From positions 2,329,289-2,393,288 of the forward strand of contig BCHX01000003.1 of assembly GCA_001599755.1 (NCBI GenBank): a stretch of 64,000 nucleotides of DNA, in the 5' to 3' direction. Below, in pieces: positions 32,968 to 43,300 of this stretch. How positions within the stretch are numbered: the first letter of the stretch is position 1; the number at the start of each line of letters is the position of its first letter. The translations under genes were made by a program, and so were the position numbers. The stretch comes from Gliomastix tumulicola. Taxonomy: Eukaryota > Ascomycota > Sordariomycetes > Hypocreales > Bionectriaceae. The notes beneath the pieces were generated by a model. The model saw nothing but the letters and a program-made list of their open reading frames with translations, was not told the origin of the DNA and ran no database searches.

Positions 32968-34570
32968 TGGGGGGAAGCGCCTTACCATCTGCCGACAGAT
33001 GAACACGGGATCGTATTCTGGAAGTGTTATCAAGGAGGACATTGGGATTCTTGGGCTCGTGTTTCTTGATTTATTGGCTTCGTCTGATTTTCGCATGATT
33101 TTTCATTTTTAGAACGGACGCAGTGCGGGCACTGCCATCAGCACACAGCTGGACTTTGCAACATCTCATCGCTTATAGACCACTGTCTTTCTCTGCATTT
33201 CCATAGCCTAGGTAGCAATGATTATAGCGTCACAGCCTTACACTGACGACATGATCTTCACGAGCGTTGTAACCATGAGTCATGATGTCGTTCGTATGCC
33301 TTATTAATCAAATATTTGCCCAATGCAAAAGGAGTATGTATGGCAATTCCGTGCCTTACGCCGTCCACCAGTCATATGGACGGTACCGGCACACTGGTTC
33401 TCTGGTGAGAGAGTATGTGTGTGCTCGGAAGTGACAGATCATCTGCAGATTGCCACCCTCATTCCACGCCCCAGTCGCCCGGGACGCGAACCGAGTGGTG
33501 TAAAAGCACCTTCGTGAAAAACAAAGGTACTTTTCCTATTGCATTTCTCTGCAATATGTTTGGGTCCCTTTGTTGCCTGTGACTTAGTCTTGGCAGGCAG
33601 CCTTGGGGGGAAAGGGGGGGGGGAGGCACGTACGAGGCTGACTGATGCAGGTTTGGAGGAGGGGTGGGTGTCACAGGAAGGAAAGGGGGGGAAAGGTTAC
33701 ATTCTAGAACCGAAACGAAAACATGGGCTGGCGTGGCCGGAGCATGACTCGACATCGGGGGTGTGACCTCGTCTGCATAGGACACGCTCCTCGGGTCCGA
33801 AAGTGGTGATGTGGCCATGCGGTGCGTCGGTGAGATGGGGTGAGATGAGATGAGATGAGATGAGGGACGGGGACTCGTCCCCCCTCCCCCTTCGTCTATT
33901 GTGGCACTGTCTGGAATATGGAATCTAAGTACATAATAGCCTCGACGAAAACAGGTACAAAATGCCCTTTCTGTGTTCTCCTGTGTCACGTCGGAAGTTT
34001 CTCCCCCTTGGCTTGCCCAGGCGTTCCTGGCATGCCGTCAGCCTCAGATCGCCTACGCTAGCCCCCCCCCCCCCCCCCCTTTTCTTGGCTGCCCTCAGTA
34101 CACAGTCGGCCGTTGCCTCTTCCGAGCCCGGTCAATGTATGTGAGCCCCTCTGACACCCCCCCCTCCTTGCAGCACCGGCACAGACCAGCTCACCTACCA
34201 GTAGCTAAATTATTGACGGAAGGAATCTTGCCGGATGTAACTAGGTATTCCTTAGTGTTGGGTTCTCGGCTAGTTAGCATCGAGACAAAAGAGCCGCCGA
34301 GTCTGGACAACTCGGACGGCCCGTTGAAACACGAGAACTCGATGTCGCGAGCCTCGTGCAAATTGACTCCTCTGTTGAGAGAATATGGCGTCCATCCGAG
34401 GCCAGAAGGGGAGTCATGATGATGATGGTAGGGGATACGGACGACGGGTTGAATCATCGCAGTGCCTGTGAGTAAGATGGCGTCTAAAAGGCCCCCCCAT
34501 CCGAGGCTGCGGCGGCAGAGGAGAGGGAGAGTAATACGCCCCCCTGCCACAAGCGCGCGCGCGCGCGCAC
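32968..34570. other. Convergent intergenic region with homopolymer tracts
   Basis: 3' flanks of the NmrA-like gene (+) and the ADGF gene (-). It contains a 10-G run (33614-33623), an 18-C run (34062-34079) and (GAGAT)n near 33841-33862. No gene seen. Confidence 0.55.
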
Positions 34571-36430
34571 TCAGCCCTCCGTCTCCTGCTCCTCCTTGCC
34601 GACCCCCTCGTCGAAGTCGTTGTCGTCGTCGTCGTCATCGCCAAACTGCTCGCCAAACTCGGTGACGATCCACAGGCAGAACGTCTCCCACTGGACCTGC
34701 CACGCCTTGAGCCGCTCCGCCTTGACGCCAGACCCCACGCTCGCCTCCCGGATGCCCCTGAGCCACTCCCCCTGCGGCTGGTCCTCGAATGCGGCCCAGC
34801 GCACGCTATTCTCGGCGAGGCTGCCCAGCCCCGCCAGGCCCAGGTTGTCCCAGCCCTGCAGCACCTGCCAGAAGTCGTGCGACATGCCCGCGGTGCCCTG
34901 CCCGAGCATGGCCGGGTCGTCGTTGCAGACGCAGCAGGGCACCCCGCGGGCGAGGAGCGCGGGCAGCGGGTGGGACAGCACGGAGCTGCAGAGGCGGAGG
35001 ACCTCGTTGGAGATGGGGCACGACTCGACGAGGATGCGCTTCTCCTTGACCATGTCGACGAGCAGCGGGTGCTTGTACAGGCTGAAGGCGTGGCCGATGC
35101 GCCGCGTGCCGAGGAGGATGGCGTCGAAGAGGTTCTCGTCCGTCGCCGTGCCGTCGCCCAGCGTCTCGCCCGCGTGGAAGAAGAAGGGGATGTTGACCTT
35201 CTCCTGCGCGCACTGCTTGCGGAACCAGAAGAGCTCCGGGAGCAGGTCGGCGAGCGGCCGGCCAAAGTCCTCGGGTCCGACGAGGTCGAAGCCCGAGATG
35301 AGCTGCGGGAACTGCATCTTGGTGGTGATGCAGCGGTCCATGTTCTCGATCAGGGGCCGTGTGTCGTTGATGCGGAGGCCGGTCCAGATGGTCACCAGGC
35401 CCCAGAAGCCCTGGCCCTCGGGGGAGGCCTTGAAGCGCTGGATCTCCTCGTCGAAGGCCTTGAACTGGTGGTAGTGGTCGCTCTCGGGCTCCTCCTTGCC
35501 TTGGCGGCAGTAGTTTAATGACCAAACAAATCTGCCAAATAATAACCACCCCAAGTTAGCCAGCTCAACTCGGAGATAGAAACACGGTTTGGGAGAGCAA
35601 GTTTCCACTTACCGCACCTCAGCCCAGTTGACGCCATCAGCCTTGAGAAGGGCCATCATGCGGTTGAGGAATGCCCGCCAGATGGGCTCGTAGGCGAGGA
35701 TGGTAGACACGACGACGAAACACTTCATGAACTTCCGCCAGATGGCATCGATCCCGTGGTGATGCTCATGACTATCCACCAGACCAAGCGTGCAACGACT
35801 CTTCAGCCACGACACGAATCCGTCGCGGCCGCCCTCGGGGAACTCGTCGGCCACCTTGGAGAGGAGAATGAACGTCTCCGGCTTGTAGTCGGGACTCCAG
35901 AGTGTCGGGCCATCCGTGTGCTCCTGCTTCCGGAAGCGGAACTGCACCGCGGCGTCAGGCCTGGCGTCCGGCGACGAGAGGGAGCGGTCGCTAGACATGT
36001 GCATGCCAGGCGTCCGGAGGAGCTCCCCGAGGAGGAAGTCGAAGTCGACCATGGCATCGAGATGCGCGTGCAGGAGCGCGCCCTTGGGCATGCGACGGAC
36101 GATGTTCCACAGCCGCGTCGTCTCCATGCGCTCCTTGGCCTGCATGAACATCATGCCGGGGAAGACGGCCTGGTGCGTCTCCTGGGCGTACTCATCCTCG
36201 AGCTTCGCGGTCCAGACGGTGTCCCGCTCCAGATTCCGGATGCGATCGACGATGGCGCAGGCCTTCCTCGCGAGTGGAGAGAGCGAGGTGCGGAACGAGG
36301 CATCGGAGCGGGAGGATTTCTCCTGGCCGATGAGATTGGCACGGCCGGAGACGTACTGCTGGAGGAAGGGGTCCTCGGTGGACGGGATGTCCTGGGCGAT
36401 GTCGTCCCACTCCTCGTCGGTGAAGGACAT
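34571..36430 (-). CDS. CECR1/ADGF-type adenosine deaminase
   Basis: Exons 36430-35613 and 35531-34571 (donor GTAAGT, branch GCTAAC, acceptor GCAG), joined in phase 2, give 592 residues. The joint rebuilds VNWAEVRFVWSLNYCR. Deaminase motifs are intact in order: HAHLDA (zinc ligands), HAGETLGDG (catalytic Glu), RIGHAFSLYKHP, VESCPISNEVL and CNDDPAMLG (Asp pair). Length and the long N-terminal part before HAHLDA fit the ADA2/CECR1 subfamily rather than the ~350-residue classical enzyme. The reaction is adenosine or deoxyadenosine to inosine plus ammonia. Animal ADGFs are secreted, but this protein begins MSFTDEEWDD with no signal peptide, so a cytosolic site is inferred. The C-terminus is an Asp/Glu-rich tail. 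It diverges from the GARS-like gene. Confidence 0.9.
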
Positions 36431-36998
36431 GTCAGGCAGTGGTCAATTGAGCGGCAGATCGGCTGATTGAGTGGCGGATGGTGTCATCCAGGGTCGAGCT
36501 GATGGAGGGCGGAAGAAAAAGAATGCCAGGTGCATCCCGCGATGAGGAATTTGGCGGGGAAAGCTTCAGCGGAGTGACGTACTAGAGGCGGCCCTGAAGA
36601 TTTACTGGAGCTCGGCCGGCTCCGGGAGTCTCACGGAGGCGGTTCCGTGCTAAAGAAGCCCCCGAAGCCGCTAGGCACCTTATTGGCAGGTCATAGTTGC
36701 TGGCGCTGCGATAGTCCGAGTCTGTGATAATAAAGCATCTCCCTGTTCTCTATTGGACGTTGAGTGGGCGATGTGATGTGCTCACTCACTTAGGTATATC
36801 ACAGCAACATATCGTTAGGCGCCGTGAACCCCTGGAGCGCGGGGTTCAGCAGGGATGCTGTTGTTGCTCTGCAGGGACTTCAGGCTGTCACAGCGGCACG
36901 CGGTCGAATAAATACTTGGGCTATAAAACCATGCTATGTGGGAGTGTATGTGGCTCAAGTTTTTCTTCCACCACTTGCTAGGTACTACTAGTACTAGG

Positions 36999-37021
36999 TA
37001 AGGTACCTACTCCGTACCTTA
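36999..37021. repeat. Perfect inverted repeat, 8 bp arms, 7 nt loop
   Basis: TAAGGTAC - CTACTCC - GTACCTTA. It is flanked on the left by CTAGGTAC and ACTAGGTA, so the motif recurs four times within about 45 bp. It could be a binding site for a dimeric regulator. Confidence 0.8.
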
Positions 37022-37180
37022 GGTACTTTCCCACGCTCAGAAGCTCATCACGATACCTCACATGGATTATGGGAGGCTTCAATTGACCATTCCTACCCAC
37101 CATTCTTTGTCGTCTCTGAATGTGAATTCGCAGTTAGGCTGAACTCGCCTCAGGTGAGAAAAGAGTACTTCTTCCAAAAA

Positions 37181-37190
37181 ATATATATAT
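37181..37190 (+). promoter_or_regulatory. TATA-like run upstream of the GARS-like gene
   Basis: ATATATATAT about 210 nt before the ATG at 37401, giving a 5' leader of ordinary fungal length. Confidence 0.4.
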
Positions 37191-37400
37191 GAGGTGAATA
37201 TATGGAAGGCACCTCACGGCCAGCTCCTACCTCAGGATGGGCACTCAACCTCCTCAACCACAACAAACCAGCCCAAGAGTCTCTCAACCAACCAACCATT
37301 CATTCATCCATCGACAGCAGAGAAAGCCATCCATTTCCCGCCATTGATATCTCATTCAGTGACCCCCGTGATACCTAGCATATTCTCACCAGTCATCATC

Positions 37401-39001
37401 ATGAAGATTCTCATCATCGGAAACGGCGCCCGCGAGCATGCCCTGGCATGGAAGTTCGAACAAGAGGGAGAGGACGTCTACGTCCTATCCGGAAGCAAAG
37501 GGACCCGCAAACTGTCAGAAAACATCTTGACGTTCGCCCACGTCCCCCTAAATGATCACCAGGGTATCCTCGAACTGGCCCGTAGTTTGGGGATTGACCT
37601 TGTCGTCCCCTGCCCGGGGCATGTGGTTGCCAGAGGCATCGCCGACGTCTTCGAGGGAACCGGCATCGCGTGCTTTGCGCCGTCGAAGGTAGCTGCGGAG
37701 CTCGAGGGGTTCAAGGCCTTCTCGAAGGGCTTCATGAAGCGGCACAATATCCCCACCGCGGAGCACCGTAGTTTCATTACCTACGAGGAGGCAAAGGCAT
37801 ACCTCTCAACGGTCACGCATCGGGTCGTGATCAAAGCATCCGGCGTTGTCCCCGCGAAGGGCGTTGTCCTCCCAGAGAGCCAGGGGGACGCTCAGCATGA
37901 ACTCCACGAAATTATGGTGAAGAAAAAGTTCAGTTGCGCCGGCGACATGGTCGTCATCGAGGAGTTTCTCACGGGAGATGAGATCAGCATCCTCACCTTC
38001 AGCGATGGCATCACCTTCAGATCTCTTCCGCCTAGTCAGGATCACAAGAGGACTCTCGATCGCCCCAAGGGCCCGAACACGGGTGGCACGGGAGCGTACG
38101 CTCCGGTCGACTTTGTGTCTGCTGAGCTAATGGCTCAAATCGAGAAGGACATCTTGGCTCCGACTTTCCAGGGTCTGCGGGACGATGGTATTCCTGCTTC
38201 TTCGATAGCAACGGCATAGTTTCATTTGTCAGTTGCTGACATTTGTCCAACTAGGTCGCCCTTTTCGAGGGATGCTTCTCACTAGCATCATGATCACGTC
38301 GTCCGGGCCAAAGGTGCTCCAGCATATCGTTCGATTCGGCGATCCCGAGGCACAAGCCCTGATCCCGCTTCTCGAGACCAGCACCAAGCTGGCTCAGATT
38401 TGTTTGAGCTGCACGAATGGGACACTCAGCAGCCAGAGAATAGGCGTGCAACGAGGGTACGCATGCGCCGTGGGCGTGGCTTGTCGAGGCTATCCGGGCA
38501 AGCACGGAAAGGGTGACACGATCACCTTACATACCCCTCCTCCAGGTAAGGGAAAGTATCCTGCGAAGCTGACGGTTTCCGAGGTAGTTGCTCAGCGTAC
38601 TGATCTTGACTACAGGCGTCAATATCTTTCATGCTAGGACGGTTTGGTCGAATGAAAAGCTCCTGGCAATGGGCGGTCGGGCCTTCTCGGTTTCTGCTGT
38701 CCGGGGTACTCTTAAAGGAGCAGTCGAGGCTGCGTATCAGGGTGTCGAGTCCATTTCATTTCCGGGGATGCGGTACGGGAGGGACGTAGGGTCGAGGTGA
38801 GCTCTAACTACACTGCGAACCTGACTAGGCCATACTAACACTTGTTCTCGTATCAGATGCCTGGATCCATCCATCGAGAAAGAAGCCAAGGAAGAGGTCA
38901 AAGAAGGGGCCAAAGAAGTCAAACAAGAAGTCAAACAAGAAGTCAAACAAGAAGGCAAACAAGAAGATGATGGTTACGTTTCGATGGAATCAGGGGCATG
39001 A
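37401..39001 (+). CDS. Stand-alone GARS (PurD-like) ATP-grasp paralogue with altered active site
   Basis: Four exons: 37401-38187, 38255-38545, 38616-38796, 38857-39001. All introns are GT-AG with CTGAC or CTAAC branches and joins are in frame, giving 467 residues. ATG at 37401 (MKILIIGNGAREHALAWK) aligns with the phosphoribosylamine-glycine ligase start; the frame is open further upstream but without homology. SQDHKR, GPNTGG and VRFGDPEAQ mark the family. Differences from PurD as I know it: the metal-ligand segment EFNCRFGDPE reads QHIVRFGDPE, VGPExPLV reads PCPGHVV, PGNxGT reads SGSKGT, and GLAAGKG reads GVVPAKG. Fungal GARS is normally fused to AIR synthetase (Ade5,7 type); here the AIRS half is absent and a charged tail with (EVKQ)4 follows. 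Probably not an active GARS; function unknown. Confidence 0.85.
38915..38962 (+). repeat. Four tandem 12 bp units encoding (EVKQ)4
   Basis: GAAGTCAAACAA is repeated three times exactly plus one copy with T to G (EGKQ). It lies in frame in the last exon of the GARS-like gene, in a tail predicted to be charged and helical or disordered. Confidence 0.9.
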
Positions 39002-39511
39002 ATACTTGTGCCTCTGTAGAGCGCAAGTAGGAATTACTAGTACTAACTACTATACCTATTCGGGGGAAACAAAGTCATCATGGGTAAACGACTGGTATTT
39101 ATTGACCGCACTTACACCCCGAGACATGTCTCACAGAGAAGCGATAGGATCAGTAGTCCCCATAAGAACTGCATAGCTAGCACACACAATTACCCAATAG
39201 AGCGCAGGCGTTGCGATCTCGCATGACCGCCCTTCACCGCCCCCCCTGTCAGTAAGATCAGGAACCCCTCCCCAGACCGCGAATCACCGACCGCCGTTCG
39301 GCACTTGCGGTCTGCATGACACTACTGTAGGCCAAAAAGTCCGGGGATCCTCAGAGGTCCCGTCGAATCAACGACCGCCCCTCTTGGGTGCTGGTGATGT
39401 GATTCAGTGGGTGTGATTCACGTCGTCACATTTCTCATCACATCACACGGCTGACGATGCCGATCCTGCGACAACGCGACGGCGGTGAGAAGGGGGGGGG
39501 GGGGGGGGGGG

Positions 39512-39535
39512 NNNNNNNNNNNNNNNNNNNNNNNN
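39512..39535. other. Assembly gap (24 N) inside a poly-G tract
   Basis: N run flanked by G on both sides. The homopolymer probably stopped sequencing. No coding region is interrupted. Confidence 0.95.
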
Positions 39536-39578
39536 GGGGTGGGAGTGAGGATTTGGGAATCGAGGATGCATACTAAGG

Positions 39579-39586
39579 TATATAAG
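39579..39586 (+). promoter_or_regulatory. TATA box of the secreted protein gene
   Basis: TATATAAG, 162 nt upstream of the ATG at 39741, followed by a short pyrimidine-rich leader. Confidence 0.6.
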
Positions 39587-39674
39587 ACGTTCGTCCTCAC
39601 GATGTTCGAAATGTGTCAATCCTGTCAATCAGCTCAGTCAAGTCTTGAAGACTACACACACACCTTGCAAGGCC

Positions 39675-39710
39675 TCACTCACTCATTCACTCACTCACTC
39701 ACTCACTCAC
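39675..39710. repeat. (TCAC)n microsatellite in the presumed 5' UTR
   Basis: About nine TCAC units with one TCAT interruption, 31 nt before the start codon of the secreted protein gene. It happens to keep an upstream frame open (SLTHSLTHS...), which explains the longer apparent ORF. Confidence 0.85.
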
Positions 39711-39740
39711 AACAACGGTCTAAGAAAGCAAACACCCACC

Positions 39741-40241
39741 ATGAAGACCTCCATCGTCTCTTCCCTCCTGGCCTCCGTCGCCTCCCTGGCCACGGCCACG
39801 GCCTCGGTCATCCCCCGCCAGCACGGCTTCGTCCCCGCCAACAGCTGCTGCTTCACCCTCCACGACGCCTCGACGGGCGACGCCATCCGCCAGGACCGCA
39901 CGTACGGCGCCCTCGAGCTCGGCGGCGGCAACGCGGACGGCTGGTTCTGCATCGACCTTTCCAACGACGCGGGGATCCTGCGCGACGAGGCCAAGAACGC
40001 GTGCTTCGTCGCGCCCGACGACGAGGTCAAGTGCCACGACCAGCTTCCCGGTCCGCAGACCTGGGCTCTCGTCGGCGGCGGCAAGGACGGCGGCAAGGAC
40101 GGCGCGAAGAAGGTCACGTACGACGGGGAGGATACGTTTAAGGCGTGCGATGAGGCTGGCTACCAGTCTGTCTGGAGCGCGGACAAGGGTGGCTGCCGGG
40201 CGTTCAAGGTCGAGGCCAGAGGTTTCCAGGGCGCGTGTTAA
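39741..40241 (+). CDS. Small secreted cysteine-rich protein (effector-like)
   Basis: Single exon, 166 residues. ATG at 39741 sits in a good context (CACCATGA) and starts a clear signal peptide, MKTSIVSSLLASVASLATAT, with likely cleavage near Ala21. The mature part has eight cysteines: a CC pair in NSCCFTL, then FCID, NACF, VKCH, KACDE, GGCRA and a C-terminal GAC. This even number suits four disulfides. A Gly/Lys/Asp low-complexity stretch (GGGKDGGKDGAKK) separates the halves. No enzyme family is recognised. Secretion is inferred; whether it acts as an effector, a cell-wall protein or otherwise is not shown. Its 3' end lies 142 bp from the convergent 5-oxoprolinase stop. Confidence 0.8.
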   Translation: MKTSIVSSLLASVASLATATASVIPRQHGFVPANSCCFTLHDASTGDAIRQDRTYGALELGGGNADGWFCIDLSNDAGILRDEAKNACFVAPDDEVKCHDQLPGPQTWALVGGGKDGGKDGAKKVTYDGEDTFKACDEAGYQSVWSADKGGCRAFKVEARGFQGAC

Positions 40242-40383
40242 GGGGGAGGATAACGGTCTGGTGTTTTGGTGTTTTGGGGAACAGGGAGGTTTTATCTTTT
40301 CTATGGACGGGGCCGGGGGGAAGGGGAGGGACGGTAATGACCCAAAAAAAAAAGAGATAATCTATGATACGAGTCTGGCACTC

Positions 40384-43300
40384 TTACGCCTGGAGGGCGA
40401 TGTCGTCTCTTGCCGCACCGCTTCCTTTCCTCCAGCCCTCTGTGTGATCCAATGCCCTACTCGCGACGCTCTGCTGCTGTCCGGAAGGTCCCCAGCCGCC
40501 GCCGCCAGGCGTGCAGACGATGATCCTGTCGCCGGCTTTCATCGCCGCGCTGTTCTTAGCCCCGAGGTTGATGTGCCGCTCCTCGTATTCCTTCTCCGTC
40601 TGCTCGGAGGAGGCGCCGCCGTGGAACTCCTTCAAGGACTGCTCCCAGTTCGTCTTCTCGACCCTGCGCACCCAGAGGTTCAGCCCGCACGCGCCGTCCT
40701 CGCCGCCGTTGAGGCCGTATGGGTGGTACACGCGGCGCTCGCTGAGGATGGACACCTGCAGCGGGATGCGGAACTCGATGTCGCGGATGACGCCGTCGCC
40801 GCCGCGGTGCTGGCCTGCACCGCCGGACCCCTTCCGGATGGAGAACTCGCGGAGCAGGACGGGATACCGGCGCTCGAAGATCTCCGAGTCGGTGATGCGG
40901 GTGTTTGTCATGTGCACGTGGACACCACTCGTGCCGGTCCATGTCGGCCCGGCACCGCTGCCTCCAGCGATGGTCTCGTAGTATCCGAAGCCCTTGATCG
41001 CGTCCCTGCCTGCCTGGTTCCCGCCGAAGCCGAACGTCAGGTTGTTGCAGCAGCCCTGGCTGGCAGCGCACGCCTCAAAGGCCTTGAAGATGACGTCGGT
41101 GATGCGCTGGCTCGTAAGCACGTTGCCGCCCACGACGGCAGCACCCGGTGATGGCGAGAGGAGCGACTTGGGCGGGATCTTGACGTGGATCGGCTTCAGG
41201 CAGCCCTGGTTGAGCGGGATGTCCTCGGAGATGAGGCAGCGCAGGCAGTAGATGATGGCGCTGAAGGTGATGGCCTGCGGCGCGTTGACGTTCCCGTATA
41301 CCTCGGGCCCGGTGCCCTCGAAGTCGAACTCGGCCTCACCCTTTTCGGGGTCAATCTTGACCTTGAGCTGGATCGGGGTGCCGTCGTCCATGTGGTCGAC
41401 GGCCGAGAGGTCCTTGCCCTCAAAACGCTTGTAGACATCCTTGAGCAACCTGCGAACACAAAGCTCGGCGTTCTTCTGGATGTTCACCATGTAGAACTGG
41501 ACCGTCTCCTCGCCGTACTCCTCGATCAGGGTCTCGATGAGCGAGATGCCCTTCTGGTTGGCCGAGACCTGCGCCCGCAGGTCGTTGATGTTGTCAGCGA
41601 GACATCTCGTGCCGCTGCATCCCGGCTGCTTGGCGGGTTCGTCGTAGAAGAGCTCGACGACTCGCTTCTCGTCGAACTTGCCTCCGCTGACGAGCTTCTC
41701 GCTGCGGATCGCGGCGCCTTCCTGGAAGAGCTCCCGCGAGTGTGGCGGCATGCTGCCCGCGCTGATGCCGCCTATATCTGCGTGATGGGCGCGGGATGCC
41801 GCGTAGAAGAGGATGTTCTCGCCCTTGGCGTCAAAGGCAGGCATCAGGAGGGTCACATCCGGCAGGTGAGTTCCGCCATACGAGGGATGGTTTGAGATGA
41901 TGACGTCGCCCTTCTGCAGTTTCCCCTTCCAAATCTCGGCTTGACGACGGACGCAGGTCGACATGGAACCGAGATGCACTGGGAGATGAGGAGCGTTAGC
42001 GACCAGGCCGCCAGTTGCATCGAAGATGGCACAGGAGAAGTCGAGCCGCTCCTTGACGTTGGTGCTGACGCTCGTCTTCTGGAGAGCGCGGCCCATCTGC
42101 TCGGCGATGGCCATGAACCGGTGGCCAAAGATACTCAGCATGATAGGGTCGACCTCTCGGTCCACCGTCTCACTACCGTGGCCTTCTTCTTGTTTTGAGG
42201 ATGCTTCCAGGTCGATGATGACGTGCGTTCCGGTCACCAGGGCCTTAGATCCAGGCGTGACAACGATTGTCTGCGTTCCATCAGCGAGCATTGCCGGACC
42301 GGGGATGACATTCCCAACATCAAGATTCTCCAGCTTGTAGACGGGAGTATCGAGACGGCCACCCTCGAAATATACTTGCTGGCTGCCATGTGCCTTGCCA
42401 GACGCAACATCGTGGCGCTGGATAGTCTTGAGTTGCTGGTCGACGCTCTTCTCGGTGTGTCTGAAGGACTTGCCAATTCCTCGAACACGGACATCATCCA
42501 CGACGATGTCTCGGTCGTCCAGTGTAAATCCGAACTCGTATCCGTGGTGCTTGACAAATGCCTGGCCGAACTCCCAGTCTCCTTCCGGCTTAATGATCAT
42601 CAAGGCTGACTCGGTGCCCCTGTACCTCATGTTGAGATACTCTTCAAAGGCGATCTCGCTATCGTTGAAACCCTGCTCCCTCAGAGCCGCACGGGACTTC
42701 TCCTTCAGCTTGTCCATCTTCGTCTGCAGCTCGCCCACCACATTACCGCCATCCTTCCATGTCTTCGACTCCGGCTCCTGACGCTCGTCTACGACATCTG
42801 CGAGAGCCATGCCGTACGCCGACAGCACAGACGAGTATCGGTGGACCAAAATCTGCTTGATGCCCAGGGACTCGGCGATAGCAACCGCGTGCTGCCCGCC
42901 CGCCCCTCCAAAGGTTGCCAGACGGTGCTTCGAGGTATCGTGGCCCTTTGCCTCGGTGATGGAGCGGATCGGCCTCGTCATGGTCTCGTTGGCCACGGTG
43001 AGGAAGCCATACGCCACCTCATCGACAGACAGGCTCTTCCCCGTCTCCCGGTTCACCTGGTCGGTGAGCTCCTGGAGCACCCTTCGACTAGCCTCTGGAT
43101 CCAGACCCTCATCCTCGTGTTTCCCGAAGATCTTGGGGAAGAACTCTGGTAGCAGACGGCCTAGGTAGAGATTCGCATCGGTGACGGTTGCCGGGCCGCC
43201 TTTGCGGTAACATGCCGGACCGGGGTGCGCACCGGCGGACTCGGGCCCAACGACAAAGAGGCCGTTGCGGAAGAAGAGTCTTGAGCCGCCACCAGCGGCG

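Larger units (their letters stand above)
36431..37400. promoter_or_regulatory. Divergent promoter region, ADGF / GARS-like
   Basis: The 970 bp between two purine-related genes. It holds a cluster of TAGGTAC-type motifs and a perfect hairpin (36999-37021), and a TATA-like run on the plus strand near 37181. Both promoters are assumed to lie here. Confidence 0.5.
39002..39740. other. Intergenic region with assembly gap
   Basis: 3' flank of the GARS-like gene and promoter of the secreted protein gene. It contains a 20-G run (39492-39511) running into 24 N (39512-39535), so the true length here is uncertain. Confidence 0.8.

Noticed and set aside
32500..33096. 192-codon minus-strand frame opposite the NmrA-like gene
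   Set aside because: It is an antisense shadow of the supported three-exon gene, without its own signature.
37194..37400. Upstream in-frame extension of the GARS-like gene from an ATG at 37194
   Set aside because: The extra residues are Ser/Pro/Asn-rich without homology and lie right at the TATA-like run; the ATG at 37401 matches the family start exactly.
39645..39740. Upstream in-frame start for the secreted protein
   Set aside because: It would translate the TCAC microsatellite as SLTH repeats and bury the signal peptide.
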